This document shows, piece by piece, positions 8,110 through 16,662 of a stretch of DNA of 33,235 nt (position 1 is its first letter; each line of letters starts with the position of its first letter). The stretch is taken from NCBI RefSeq assembly GCF_016765675.1, contig NZ_JAESWB010000319.1:16927-50161 (forward strand), read 5' to 3'. The notes under the pieces were generated by a model, which did no database searches, had not been told where the DNA came from, and saw nothing but the letters and a program-made list of their open reading frames with translations. Origin of the DNA: Neobacillus paridis (GTDB lineage Bacteria > Bacillota > Bacilli > Bacillales > Cytobacillaceae). Both the position numbers and the translations under genes were made by a program.

Positions 8110-9369
8110 GTGGAAATTACTAAACATTTTTTTCAGAATTTTTCCATTATTATTATCTTATTATTTTTCTTTTTAGTTTTTCTTGAAAGACACCCGAATT
8201 TGAACCTGCGCAGATTCCCGGTTACTCTAGTTTTCATTGTACTATTATGGAGCTGTATTCAATTCTCCTATCATCCGACTCCTTTTGCCAGATATGATCT
8301 AAGGATCATCCCTTTAGTTATTGGTGGTCTTTACTTTGGCATAGCGCCTGTTCTTGTAGGGGCCACAATTGCATTAAGAAGTTTTTATGGAATGGATATC
8401 GGTTTTTTTCAAACGGTTATTCTATACGTTCCATTTGCTATAATCGTTTGGCGGGTGCATCCCTGGTTTTTGAAACAAATCCCTTCACGCCGCATAATTA
8501 TGTCTGTTTCTTTTACCGGTATACTTGGAGCTATAACCGTTTTGGAGATGCGAATAAATGAAACAAAGTCCTACTGGCTTGATGTGGTACTGGCTTACCT
8601 TTTTATCCCCGCGATAGGGGTTTTCATTATTGCTTATGCCATCGAGTTTTTCAGAAAAAGTGTCAAAATGCAGCAACAGCTAATTAAGTCAGAAAAGTTA
8701 AAGGCCGTTGAACAAATGGGCGCTGCCATTTCTCATGAGATTCGTAACCCGCTTACGGCAGCCAGCGGGTTTGTTCAATTATTACAGGATGATTATCTGC
8801 CGCGACAAAAGCGTAAGGAATATTTGTCAATTGTTAAAGATGAACTGCTCTCTGCAGAAAAGGTTATTCAAGATTACTTAACTTTTGCCAAGCCCGATAT
8901 CGGGAAATTGGAGGAGATAAACGTAAAAAGCGAATTGCGGCAAATAATTAGTATTCTTCAACCATTAGCCAATCAAAATTCGGTTGAAATTTTAACCGAT
9001 TTTTCAATCATTGGTTATATTAGAGGAGACAAACAAAAATTCCGGCAATGCTTTGTCAATATTATAAAAAATGCAATTGAATCGATGCCAAATGGCGGCC
9101 ACTTAACGATTTTTACCAAGTTCAGTCAATCTGTGGTAACCATCGTGATTGAAGATACTGGTGAAGGGATGACAAATGAACAACTGGCGCAGCTTGGGGA
9201 GCCTTTCTACTCAACAAAGGGTAAAAACGGCACCGGATTAGGATTAATGGTTGTATACGGTATTGTCAGAGCAATGAATGGCACGATTCGGGTTAACAGT
9301 GAACTTGGGGCCGGAACATCCTTTCATATTACCTTCCCGACGATTTCCTCTATTCGAAAGAAAAGTTAG
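8110..9369 (+). CDS. membrane sensor histidine kinase, KinB-like
   Basis: A 419-residue sensor kinase. Residues 10-180 form about six membrane segments with almost no extracytoplasmic domain; the DLRIIPLVIGGLYFG segment resembles the LytS-type 5TM sensor region. The HisKA domain follows with the phosphoacceptor His209 in SHEIRNPLTAASGF, then the HATPase_c domain with NAIES (N box), DTGEGM (G1), GTGLGL (G2). The layout, including SHEIRNPLT followed by GFVQLL, resembles the Bacillus sporulation kinase KinB. Start is GTG at 8110 behind GGAAGG. There is no response regulator gene next to it, as expected for a phosphorelay kinase feeding Spo0F. The phosphorelay role is inference. Confidence 0.85.
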   Translation: MEITKHFFQNFSIIIILLFFFLVFLERHPNLNLRRFPVTLVFIVLLWSCIQFSYHPTPFARYDLRIIPLVIGGLYFGIAPVLVGATIALRSFYGMDIGFFQTVILYVPFAIIVWRVHPWFLKQIPSRRIIMSVSFTGILGAITVLEMRINETKSYWLDVVLAYLFIPAIGVFIIAYAIEFFRKSVKMQQQLIKSEKLKAVEQMGAAISHEIRNPLTAASGFVQLLQDDYLPRQKRKEYLSIVKDELLSAEKVIQDYLTFAKPDIGKLEEINVKSELRQIISILQPLANQNSVEILTDFSIIGYIRGDKQKFRQCFVNIIKNAIESMPNGGHLTIFTKFSQSVVTIVIEDTGEGMTNEQLAQLGEPFYSTKGKNGTGLGLMVVYGIVRAMNGTIRVNSELGAGTSFHITFPTISSIRKKS

Positions 9370-9394
9370 AACCGACAGAGTGAACTGTCGGTTC
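9369..9394. terminator. hairpin between convergent kinase and CAP-protein genes
   Basis: Ten-base-pair perfect stem GAACCGACAG/CTGTCGGTTC with a six-base loop between two convergent genes. T-runs are weak on both sides, so efficiency is uncertain. Confidence 0.6.
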
Positions 9395-9401
9395 TCATTT
9401 A

Positions 9402-10400
9402 TTATTTTTGAATAAACATTTGTGACCAGTGTTTTCCTGCTGACTCGAATCCGACACCAATATGCGTATATTTGGCATTGAGGATATTGGCCCGATGCCC
9501 CGGACTATTCATCCAGGCGTTTACTACTTCCTGTGGTGTTCGCTGCCCTTGAGCAATATTTTCCCCTGCGGCTTTATAGGTAACGCCAAAGTCCCTCATC
9601 ATATCAAATGGTGATCCATATGTCGGACTTGTATGGGAAAAATAGTGGTTTTGCTGCATATCATTAGCTTTTCTCTGAGCTACAGATCCCAATAGCGTGT
9701 CAGCTTTCAATTCTGACAGTCCTTGTTTCCTGCGTTCCGCATTTGTTAAGCTAATGACTTGTTGGGCATATTGACTGACCGTTCCAGTTGCAGTCGGATT
9801 ATTTTGTTGAGTTGACGGCTGTTTTGGTGCTTGCTGGTTCTGATTTGGTGCCGGCTGAACCTGCTTTGGTGCCTGTTGGGTTTGATTCGTTGATCTCGGT
9901 TGGGTTTGATTTGGCACTGCATGTTGGACCGGTGGTTTAGCCATTGAATATTGTTGTTGTCCTGCATACGGCTGAAATGGCTGCAAAAGCCCTGTATTAT
10001 TTGACCAGCTCCCTGGGTTCACTGGTACATACTGATACCTTGCATCTTCAATTAAAATTGCTCTTGTATGTGGATACTGAGCACTATCCAATGTTGTCTG
10101 ATAAGCTGATATGGTATCACGGTTGTTTCTTTTTCTGTTATTATTAAACAGATTTACATCTACATCATTGTCATTGTTATTTCGATAATTTTCCGTTAAC
10201 GGTCCATTATTGTCGTCCCAATCGTTACGAACATTTCTGACATCATTTAAATCATTGTTCCGATTGGTTACATTCATTCCAACCTGATCGTTTCGCTGAT
10301 CATTCAGCTCGTTTAATCCGGTTTTATCATTGTTATTACAAGCTGCCAGCCCTATTGTCAGAATTGCTGTTAAACATAAACCTGCTGATTTTTTTATCAC
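9402..10400 (-). CDS. CAP-domain (YkwD-like) lipoprotein
   Basis: An exported 332-residue protein. Residues 1-20 are a lipoprotein signal peptide ending in the lipobox LAAC with Cys21 as lipidation site. Residues 22-100 are very rich in Asn and Asp, a middle part (about 105-140) carries an ARYQYVPVNPGSW segment, and 145-205 is a Gln/Pro/Asn-rich linker. The CAP/SCP domain fills residues 210-332 with NxxRxxxGL, HxxFFSH-like NHYFSHTSP, GENIAQG and WMNSPGHRANIL motifs. Such proteins (YkwD family) occur in Bacillus envelope and spore-forming cells; biochemical function is unclear. Start is GTG behind a GAGGGGGG site. Sporulation involvement is a guess from neighbours prkA-yhbH. Confidence 0.88.
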   Translation of the reverse strand: MIKKSAGLCLTAILTIGLAACNNNDKTGLNELNDQRNDQVGMNVTNRNNDLNDVRNVRNDWDDNNGPLTENYRNNNDNDVDVNLFNNNRKRNNRDTISAYQTTLDSAQYPHTRAILIEDARYQYVPVNPGSWSNNTGLLQPFQPYAGQQQYSMAKPPVQHAVPNQTQPRSTNQTQQAPKQVQPAPNQNQQAPKQPSTQQNNPTATGTVSQYAQQVISLTNAERRKQGLSELKADTLLGSVAQRKANDMQQNHYFSHTSPTYGSPFDMMRDFGVTYKAAGENIAQGQRTPQEVVNAWMNSPGHRANILNAKYTHIGVGFESAGKHWSQMFIQK

Positions 10401-10490
10401 TTGTAATACCCCCCTCTGGCAAAAAGATTATTTCTTCTTGCACTTTTATTTTTTATTTTTTAGGGGCAAAGTATTAATGGTAATAAACGC

Positions 10491-10514
10491 AAAAAAACAG
10501 GTGACTGTCACCTG
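10491..10514 (-). terminator. Rho-independent terminator of yhbH
   Basis: Palindrome CAGGTGA-N3-TCACCTG followed on the minus strand by seven T, 20 bases after the yhbH stop codon. Confidence 0.85.
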
Positions 10515-10532
10515 CATTGTTGCTTTTTTTAA

Positions 10533-11699
10533 TTAAGCATACATTTTTTCTTCTTCTTTTTGGAAAAAGTGCTTCATCGCGTGGAAGACGTCTGACTTTT
10601 GCTTAAGGATATAATAGCGAAACTGTTCATTTTTAATGTTTTTATACGCAGTCATGAGAGTGGAATGGCGGTTGTACTGGTTGACCTCGCCATAGCCAAA
10701 CATGTTTGACACCTTCATGAGTTCTTCAACGAGCTTTACACAGCGAGCATTATCTGAGGTGAGGTTATCACCGTCGGAAAAATGGAATGGATAAATGTTA
10801 AACTTTTGTGGATTATATTTCAGATCAACCATTTCCAGGGCTTTGCGATAGGCTGATGAACAAATGGTGCCACCGCTTTCTCCTTTGGAGAAAAAGTCTT
10901 CCTCCGGAACGACCTTTGCCTCCGTATGGTGGGCAATAAACTCAATTTCCACCGTTTCATACTTTGTGCGCAGAAAACGGGTCATCCAAAAGAAGAAGCT
11001 GCGGGCCATATATTTTTCCCAAATTCCCATACTGCCACTGGTGTCCATCATCGCAATAACAACAGCTTTTGAATCAGGCTTAACCACCTCATTCCAGGTT
11101 TTAAATTTCAAATCATCCTTGTAAATTGGATGGAATGCCGGCTTTCCGCTCATCGCATTCCGTTTAAAGGCAGCCATCATTGTCCGTTTCTTATCAATAT
11201 TTCCCATAAGTCCTATTTTTCGAATATCATTAAACTCAATATTTTCAACCAAATTTTCCTGTTCTTCTTTTTTCTTTAAATTAGGAAGTTCCAATTGCTT
11301 GAATAATGCTTCCTCAAGTTCCATCAGGGATACCTCTGCTTCAAAATAATCTTCACCGGGTTGGTCTCCGGCCCCCTGCCCTTTACCGGGAGCATTTTGT
11401 CCGCTAGTTCCATCGCGGGCGACTACATCACCAACTTGACTGTCACCGTCCCCTTGGCCAACGTGCTTGTTTTTGTCATAATTATATCGAATTTTGTATT
11501 CGTCTAATGAGCGAATCGGAATTTTAACCACATCTCGACCATTAGACATAATGATGCTTTCTTCTGTAATTAAATCGGGAAGATTATTGCGAATAGCCTC
11601 TTGGACTTTTTCCTGATGGCGCTGCTGGTCATCGTGGCCTTTACGATGGAGGGACCAATCTTCTTTAGAGATCACAAACTGATGGTTACCCGTAGTCAT
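10533..11699 (-). CDS. yhbH: sporulation protein YhbH (DUF444)
   Basis: A 388-residue cytoplasmic protein of the YhbH/DUF444 family, co-encoded with PrkA kinase in spore formers and required for normal sporulation in B. subtilis. The N-terminal part contains [20 protein letters not shown], a very conserved family block. The C-terminal half has a von Willebrand A-like fold with the metal-binding motif DTSGSMG at residues 219-225. AAGGAGGGG lies seven bases before the ATG. It follows prkA by 243 bases, with a terminator in between, so it probably has its own sporulation promoter, which I could not place. Confidence 0.95.
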   Translation of the reverse strand: MTTGNHQFVISKEDWSLHRKGHDDQQRHQEKVQEAIRNNLPDLITEESIIMSNGRDVVKIPIRSLDEYKIRYNYDKNKHVGQGDGDSQVGDVVARDGTSGQNAPGKGQGAGDQPGEDYFEAEVSLMELEEALFKQLELPNLKKKEEQENLVENIEFNDIRKIGLMGNIDKKRTMMAAFKRNAMSGKPAFHPIYKDDLKFKTWNEVVKPDSKAVVIAMMDTSGSMGIWEKYMARSFFFWMTRFLRTKYETVEIEFIAHHTEAKVVPEEDFFSKGESGGTICSSAYRKALEMVDLKYNPQKFNIYPFHFSDGDNLTSDNARCVKLVEELMKVSNMFGYGEVNQYNRHSTLMTAYKNIKNEQFRYYILKQKSDVFHAMKHFFQKEEEKMYA

Positions 11700-11889
11700 G
11701 CAAACCCCTCCTTATCAAAATTTTTCACTAAACGTGCACACATTTTTTCTCAAGTACATACAATATCGCGAATGTAAAAACTTTAAACAATTGGTAGATT
11801 ACTTTATCCTATGCAGAAATCGAGAATTATTTACAAGTAATTTAGACAATTGGTCTTTGGCCTAATAAAAGGGACAGGCCCAATAGGTG

Positions 11890-11921
11890 AAAAACGGACT
11901 GGCAGAAACACTCCGCCAGCC
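11890..11921 (-). terminator. terminator after prkA
   Basis: Stem GGCTGGC/GCCAGTCC around an 11-base loop, followed by GTTTTTC on the minus strand, about 20 bases after the prkA stop. Confidence 0.75.
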
Positions 11922-11942
11922 CTTCCTTCTTCACCACATACT

Positions 11943-13838
11943 TTATCGATTTAATAAACTGCCAACATAACGCAATAATTCATTAGCAGATGTGGAGTTA
12001 TAGCCATACTCATCAATTAATCGGGCAACCACTTCATTAATTTTCTTAAGTTGCTGCTCATCAGGTGTTTTCGTGGAGGTTGTAATTTTGACTACATCCT
12101 TCAAATCAGCAAACAGCTTTTTCTGAATGGCCTCCCGCAAGCGGTCATGGGAATTATAATCAAATCGCTTGCCTTTGCGGGCAAAGGCAGAAATTCTGAT
12201 TAATATTTCTTCCCTGAAAGCCTTTTTCGCATTTTCCGAAATACCAATCTGTTCTTCGATCGAACGCATTAACTTTTCATCCGGGTTAATTTCCTCTCCG
12301 GTTAACGGATCGCGCAGCTTGGATTTATTGCAATAGGCTTCAACATTATCCAAGTAATTATCCATCAACGTTTTGGCCGACTCTTCATAAGAGTAGACAA
12401 ATGCCTTTTGAACCTCTTTTTTGGCAATATTATCATACTCCTTACGTGCCAAAGATATAAAGTTCATATAGCGTTCACGCAGTTCAGTCGTAATCGATGG
12501 ATGCTGATCAAGCCCATCCTTTAACGACCGCAACACATCGAGCGCATTAATCGAAGGCACTTCTTTACGAATGATCGTCGAAGAGATCCGGTTAATCACA
12601 TAGCGTGGATCTATTCCGCTCATTCCTTCATCCGGAAATTCCTTCTTCAATTCATCGACATCGGCTCGATTAAATCCTTCCACACTTTCACCATCATACA
12701 GGCGCATTTTTTTCACAAGGTCAATGTCACCCTTCTTTGGTTCCTTCAAACGGGTTAATATCGTGAACATCGCAGCAACTTTTAATGTATGTGGTGCAAT
12801 ATGAACATCAGCAACATCACTTTCACGAATCATTTTTTCATAAATTTTTTCTTCTTGAGACACCTTTAAATTGTACGGAATCGGCATGACAATAATTCTG
12901 GAATGGAGTGCTTCGTTTTTCTTATTAGAAATAAAGGAGCGATATTCTGTTTCGTTTGTGTGTGCGACGATCAGTTCATCAGCACTTATCAGCGCGAACC
13001 TGCCCGCTTTGAAATTTCCTTCCTGGGTCAATGACAGCAAATGCCAGAGGAATTTCTCATCGCATTTCAGCATTTCTTGAAATTCCATCATCCCACGGTT
13101 CGCTTTATTTAACTCCCCATCAAACCGGTAAGCACGGGGATCTGATTCTGAGCCATATTCAGCAATCGTGGAAAAATCAATACTCCCGGTTAAATCAGCA
13201 ATATCTTGTGATTTCGGATCGGAGGGGCTGAATGTACCAATCCCTACACGTTTGTCCTCGGAAAAGAAGATCCTTTCCACGAGCACATCCTCGATTCGGC
13301 CCCCATACTCCTGTTCAAGCCTCATCATATTGAGCGGAGACAAGTTTCCTTCGATCCTAATCCCGTATTCTTCAAAGAAATCCTGTCTTAAATGATGGGG
13401 AATTAAATGGAGCGGGTCCTCATGCATTGGGCAGCCTTTTATCGCATAAACAGCACCTTGATCGGTAAGGGAATATTTCTCCAACCCTCGTTTTAGCATT
13501 GTGACAAGAGTAGATTTTCCTCCACTAACGGGTCCCATGAGGAGAAGGATCCGCTTTCTGACGTCCAGTCGTTTAGCAGAAGGGTGAAAGTATTCCTCCA
13601 CCAGCCGCTCAAGGGCTTCCTCCAAGCCAAATAATTGATGACTAAAGAAATTGTACTTTTTCGTCCCTTTTTCTTCTTCAATTCCAGCATCTTTAATCAT
13701 ATTATATACTCGAGAATGTGCCGACTGTGCAACCCATGGCTTCTCTTTTAGCAATTCCAAATAGTCCGCAAACGTTCCTTCCCAACGAAGTTTTTCCTCT
13801 TCTTCGCGAAACTTCTCGATTTTTTTTAAAATATCCAT
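11943..13838 (-). CDS. prkA: PrkA AAA-type serine protein kinase
   Basis: A 631-residue protein, the usual PrkA length. An N-terminal AAA domain carries the Walker A motif GPVSGGKST at residues 102-110, and the C-terminal PrkA domain starts near residue 400. In B. subtilis PrkA is made in the mother cell and affects sporulation, and PrkA is also reported as an ATP-dependent protease-like factor. The start has GGGGGAGGG six to eight bases upstream. A sigma-E-like promoter is visible about 40 bases before the start. Its partner yhbH follows. Identification is firm. Confidence 0.96.
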   Translation of the reverse strand: MDILKKIEKFREEEEKLRWEGTFADYLELLKEKPWVAQSAHSRVYNMIKDAGIEEEKGTKKYNFFSHQLFGLEEALERLVEEYFHPSAKRLDVRKRILLLMGPVSGGKSTLVTMLKRGLEKYSLTDQGAVYAIKGCPMHEDPLHLIPHHLRQDFFEEYGIRIEGNLSPLNMMRLEQEYGGRIEDVLVERIFFSEDKRVGIGTFSPSDPKSQDIADLTGSIDFSTIAEYGSESDPRAYRFDGELNKANRGMMEFQEMLKCDEKFLWHLLSLTQEGNFKAGRFALISADELIVAHTNETEYRSFISNKKNEALHSRIIVMPIPYNLKVSQEEKIYEKMIRESDVADVHIAPHTLKVAAMFTILTRLKEPKKGDIDLVKKMRLYDGESVEGFNRADVDELKKEFPDEGMSGIDPRYVINRISSTIIRKEVPSINALDVLRSLKDGLDQHPSITTELRERYMNFISLARKEYDNIAKKEVQKAFVYSYEESAKTLMDNYLDNVEAYCNKSKLRDPLTGEEINPDEKLMRSIEEQIGISENAKKAFREEILIRISAFARKGKRFDYNSHDRLREAIQKKLFADLKDVVKITTSTKTPDEQQLKKINEVVARLIDEYGYNSTSANELLRYVGSLLNR

Positions 13839-13877
13839 ATTGCCCTCCCCCTGTACTTAATCAGAGACGATTAATAT

Positions 13878-13906
13878 ACTCTATGCGCTTTATCAATTGA
13901 ACATGC
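13878..13906 (-). promoter_or_regulatory. candidate sigma-E promoter of prkA
   Basis: On the minus strand GCATGTT (13900-13906), 14 bases, then CATAGAGT (13878-13885); compare the sigma-E consensus KMATATT-N14-CATACAHT (6/7 and 6/8 matches). Confidence 0.5.
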
Positions 13907-14038
13907 GTGACCAAGACGTAATCAGCTTTTACTTTTTGTATTCTTTTACAACTTACTCTTTTCATTTTTTTATGATAGGTTATAATAAAGTTATATGTGT
14001 AAAATGGAAAATATGATTCTAAGGGGGATGTACATACT

Positions 14039-14128
14039 ATGAAATTATTTCTAATTCTTTGCGTAATGGTCGCATTCTTATCGGCAATTTTTACTTCAGG
14101 CTATAATGATAAACCGGGACAAAATTAA
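14039..14128 (+). CDS. possible 29-residue single-span membrane peptide
   Basis: ATG at 14039 opens a 29-codon frame that starts MKLFLILCVMVAFLSAIF and ends in a short polar tail (TSGYNDKPGQN). The first 18 residues form one hydrophobic segment, so it would be a membrane-anchored or exported peptide. An AAGGGGG site lies about 11 bases upstream, a TATAAT hexamer (13981-13986) lies about 50 bases upstream, and a very strong terminator begins four bases after the stop. The tight fit of the frame to a promoter-terminator unit is the main support. I do not recognise a family; it could instead be a small RNA with an accidental frame. Confidence 0.5.
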   Translation: MKLFLILCVMVAFLSAIFTSGYNDKPGQN

Positions 14129-14131
14129 TCC

Positions 14132-14164
14132 AAAAGGGCCGCTTACTCGCAGCGGCCCTTTTTT
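14132..14164 (+). terminator. strong terminator after the 29-codon frame
   Basis: GGGCCGC/GCGGCCC stem with a nine-base loop, extended by A-T pairs and followed by six T on the plus strand. Confidence 0.9.
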
Positions 14165-14235
14165 AGCAAAAGTAGAAAATTTTATCTTTTCTATTTCGTA
14201 TAAATTCAACTTCGCCTCTGCCTTCGCCTTAAAGG

Positions 14236-14258
14236 CTCGCCAGTCGGCGAGTTTTTTT
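14236..14258 (+). terminator. second hairpin with plus-strand T-run
   Basis: CTCGCC-AGTC-GGCGAG followed by seven T on the plus strand, overlapping the 3' end of the minus-strand nfrA gene. It may back up the terminator at 14132-14164 or act for nfrA in the weaker direction. Confidence 0.65.
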
Positions 14259-15006
14259 ATCTAAGGTTTAGTTTATTTTTTTGAACAAAGTCCTTCATGT
14301 ACATTCTGTTTTGTCTTGTCAGCATATTTGCCATTTGCTCTGTCCAGCGATCTTGCCTTGTGCCATTGGTCCTTTCATGATAGTAACTTGAAATGACATC
14401 GTCATACTGGCGGAGCTGCTGTAGGTATTCTTGTTGGTTTTGTTCGTATTCTTCTTCATGATAAATATGTTCAAAAGGTAATCTCGGCTTTTTGCCAGTC
14501 ACTTTTGTCGGATAGCCTACCGCGAGGCCAAACAGCGGAATGACCCTTTCCGGTGTTTTTAATATCGCTTTGACCTCCTCTAAATGATTCCGCAATCCAC
14601 CTATGTAACAAATGCCTAAGCCTATTGATTCTGCAGCAATTGCTGCGTTTTGTGCCGCTAAAGCCGTATCAATTAGCGCTACCATAAACTTTTCGGTACT
14701 TTCAAGTGAAGGGATGACACTTTTTTGTTCCTGCTGGCCAATCAGTGTATGACGATAGAGGTCGGCGCAGAAAACAAAAAAGTGGCCATTAACGGCGACA
14801 TATTCCTGATTCCCGGCAAGCTCGGCCAATTGTTTCTTTTTCTTCTTATCTTTTACTCCAATAATCGAATAGGCCTGAATAAAGCTTGATGTCGCTGCAG
14901 CTTGAGCACAAGAAACAATTGTCTTAATCTGCTCGTCAGTTAATGGCTTATCCGCAAAATGACGGATTGAGCGATGGTTTAGGATGGTTTCAATTACTTT
15001 GTTCAT
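14257..15006 (-). CDS. nfrA: NfrA-type NADPH-dependent flavin/nitro reductase
   Basis: FMN-dependent oxidoreductase of the NfsA/NfrA family that uses NAD(P)H to reduce flavins, nitroaromatics or quinones in the cytoplasm. Its 249 residues equal the length of B. subtilis NfrA proteins. Family motifs are NHRSIRHF at residues 11-18 (FMN phosphate binding), AAATSSFIQAYSIIGV, GHFFVFCADLYRH and SIGLGICYIGGLRN (flavin ring and phosphate contacts). AAAGGAG lies about eight bases before the ATG. It is a single-gene unit inserted between the trmL and prkA homologues relative to B. subtilis order. Physiological substrate is not determined by sequence. Confidence 0.92.
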   Translation of the reverse strand: MNKVIETILNHRSIRHFADKPLTDEQIKTIVSCAQAAATSSFIQAYSIIGVKDKKKKKQLAELAGNQEYVAVNGHFFVFCADLYRHTLIGQQEQKSVIPSLESTEKFMVALIDTALAAQNAAIAAESIGLGICYIGGLRNHLEEVKAILKTPERVIPLFGLAVGYPTKVTGKKPRLPFEHIYHEEEYEQNQQEYLQQLRQYDDVISSYYHERTNGTRQDRWTEQMANMLTRQNRMYMKDFVQKNKLNLR

Positions 15007-15035
15007 AACGAGAGGCTCCTTTCAATTTGTTTATT

Positions 15036-15138
15036 TATGAGAACTGAGTGGAGGATTTTTCGATGGGCATGGTCCTCATGAACGCTCTATGAGAACTCAG
15101 TACCTGCTTTTCTATGGGGGCAGTCCTCATGAACACCC
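15036..15138. repeat. tandem pair of about 52-bp imperfect repeats
   Basis: Unit 1 (15036-15087) and unit 2 (15088-15138) both start TATGAGAACT, share TTTT and ATGGG blocks in the middle and end GTCCTCATGAAC followed by three to four bases. The ends of each unit are imperfectly complementary (ATGAGAAC against GTCCTCAT), so each can fold into a hairpin. They lie between nfrA and trmL. Confidence 0.75.
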
Positions 15139-15162
15139 GAAGTCTTTAAGGAAAGCGGTATG

Positions 15163-15186
15163 AAAAAAAGGCCTAGCGTTCAGGCC
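15163..15186 (-). terminator. Rho-independent terminator of trmL
   Basis: GGCCT/AGGCC stem followed by seven T on the minus strand, overlapping the trmL stop codon. Confidence 0.8.
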
Positions 15187-15664
15187 CTTTTCTGATTAAG
15201 TTTGGGTAGTCTTGCTGCCTTAACGCCTCATAAACAAGAATGGCGGCGGAGTTTGACAGGTTTAAGGCACGGACATTTTGATTCATTGGAATTCGTAATG
15301 CCCGATCATAGTTTTGTTCAATTACTTCTTTTGGCAGCCCGGTTGTTTCACGGCCAAAGATAAAATAATAGTCTTTATCTCTGTTGCTGTAATCAAAAGA
15401 GCTATGCGGCTTATTTCCGTATTTCGTTACATAATAAAACTCACCGCCGGCATTTTTTTCAAAAAATTCATCTAATGAATCATAATAAACAATATGGACG
15501 AACTCCCAGTAATCTAAACCAGCCCGTTTTAACATTTTATCGTCGGTAGAAAAGCCTAGCGGGCGAATCAAATGTAACGTGGTATCGGTTGCGGCACAAG
15601 TACGGGCAATATTTCCGGTATTTGCAGGAATTTCCGGCTGATATAATACAACATGCAATGACAC
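15173..15664 (-). CDS. trmL: tRNA (cytidine(34)-2'-O)-methyltransferase TrmL
   Basis: SPOUT-class methyltransferase that adds a 2'-O-methyl group to the wobble base of leucine tRNAs. The 163-residue protein has the N-terminal PEIPANTGNIARTCAAT motif and the C-terminal trefoil-knot motifs FGRETTGLP and RIPMNQNVRALNLSNSAAI. I chose GTG at 15664 as start: GAGGTGA lies six bases upstream and the protein then begins MSLHVVLYQPE as in relatives; a longer frame upstream lacks a site. It is the cspR homologue of B. subtilis, in the same neighbourhood (queG-yhbB-trmL). Confidence 0.94.
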   Translation of the reverse strand: MSLHVVLYQPEIPANTGNIARTCAATDTTLHLIRPLGFSTDDKMLKRAGLDYWEFVHIVYYDSLDEFFEKNAGGEFYYVTKYGNKPHSSFDYSNRDKDYYFIFGRETTGLPKEVIEQNYDRALRIPMNQNVRALNLSNSAAILVYEALRQQDYPNLIRKGPER

Positions 15665-15729
15665 AAATCTCACCTCAGAAAAAAACTCTATCTGCAATTA
15701 TACCACTCCCCCCCGCCTGTTCAAGGATT

Positions 15730-16611
15730 TTAGCCATCTACAATAGTGTAGAACCGATACTTAATATTTGGTGTGTAAGCGGATGAATCTTCATAAGCCC
15801 AGTATCTCATGCGGCTGTTATAAGTATTAGCATTCACCAATGGCATTCCATATGCGTCCTTCCCGGTTACAATCGTATTGTGATTGAATCTGCCATCGCC
15901 TTCGAAATCATAACAAATAATATCTCCGAGAAGCAACTGCTCAGGGCTGCTGATCTGCTTTGCTCGTAAACCGCTTTTGGAAGTATTTAAATAGTTTTTC
16001 AGCGAATGGGCTACGGCCCAGCTGTAGCTCCAATTCGTATGTTGGTACCACCAGCCCGTACCTCGGTTTGGCTGTCCTCTCATTGGCGCCTCCCCAGCCC
16101 GTAAACACTGGGAAATATAATTAGTGCAATTATTTTCAAATTTTTTATAAGCAGGGTTATACGTATTCCACCAGCGTTCTGCATATTGGACTGCCTTAAG
16201 GCGATTATAAGAGTAGCTAATACGGTCACCATTATCCTCTTCAGCAGCGCCAGGCAAAGGGGATGATTCTTTAGAGCCTTCAATAGCCGGCAGCACTATT
16301 TCTTCATCCATGATCAGCGCGCCTTTATAGAACTTTGCTGCCCTTTCCTCTACTTCTTCTTCCATATAGAGGTGGTCCTTTTGTTTAATTAAATACTGAT
16401 AATGTGCCAGATAATTAACATGTTCAAACTCTTCTTCGACGTTTGATTCAAAAATATTTCCGGATACTTTTACCTTCACAATCTCGGCAGACCTTTTTGC
16501 CATTGTTTCTAGCTTTCGTTCAGCTTTTGGAAAAATATCCTTAGCATTCCGTTCACTGGTAATAAAATGCTTAGCTCTGAACTCGAATAGTTGTTGAAGT
16601 GCCTTGTTCAT
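15730..16611 (-). CDS. yhbB: amidase-domain protein YhbB
   Basis: A protein with a C-terminal putative amidase domain (Amidase_6, NlpC/P60-like fold). In the 293-residue version the domain spans about 130-293; the NCTNYISQCL motif gives the probable catalytic Cys162, and HNTIVTGKD supplies a candidate histidine. The N-terminal 130 residues are helical and charged. I chose ATG 16611; AAAGGAG lies 15 bases upstream, which is long. The frame is open to an ATG at 16662 that abuts the queG stop but has no ribosome binding site, so the start is uncertain. No signal peptide is seen. It is co-directional with and touches queG, as in B. subtilis yhbA-yhbB. Confidence 0.85.
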   Translation of the reverse strand: MNKALQQLFEFRAKHFITSERNAKDIFPKAERKLETMAKRSAEIVKVKVSGNIFESNVEEEFEHVNYLAHYQYLIKQKDHLYMEEEVEERAAKFYKGALIMDEEIVLPAIEGSKESSPLPGAAEEDNGDRISYSYNRLKAVQYAERWWNTYNPAYKKFENNCTNYISQCLRAGEAPMRGQPNRGTGWWYQHTNWSYSWAVAHSLKNYLNTSKSGLRAKQISSPEQLLLGDIICYDFEGDGRFNHNTIVTGKDAYGMPLVNANTYNSRMRYWAYEDSSAYTPNIKYRFYTIVDG

Positions 16612-16662
16612 GGTAGGTGAAATCAACTCCTTTCTCTTCATACATATGAAGGAAAGGAACAT

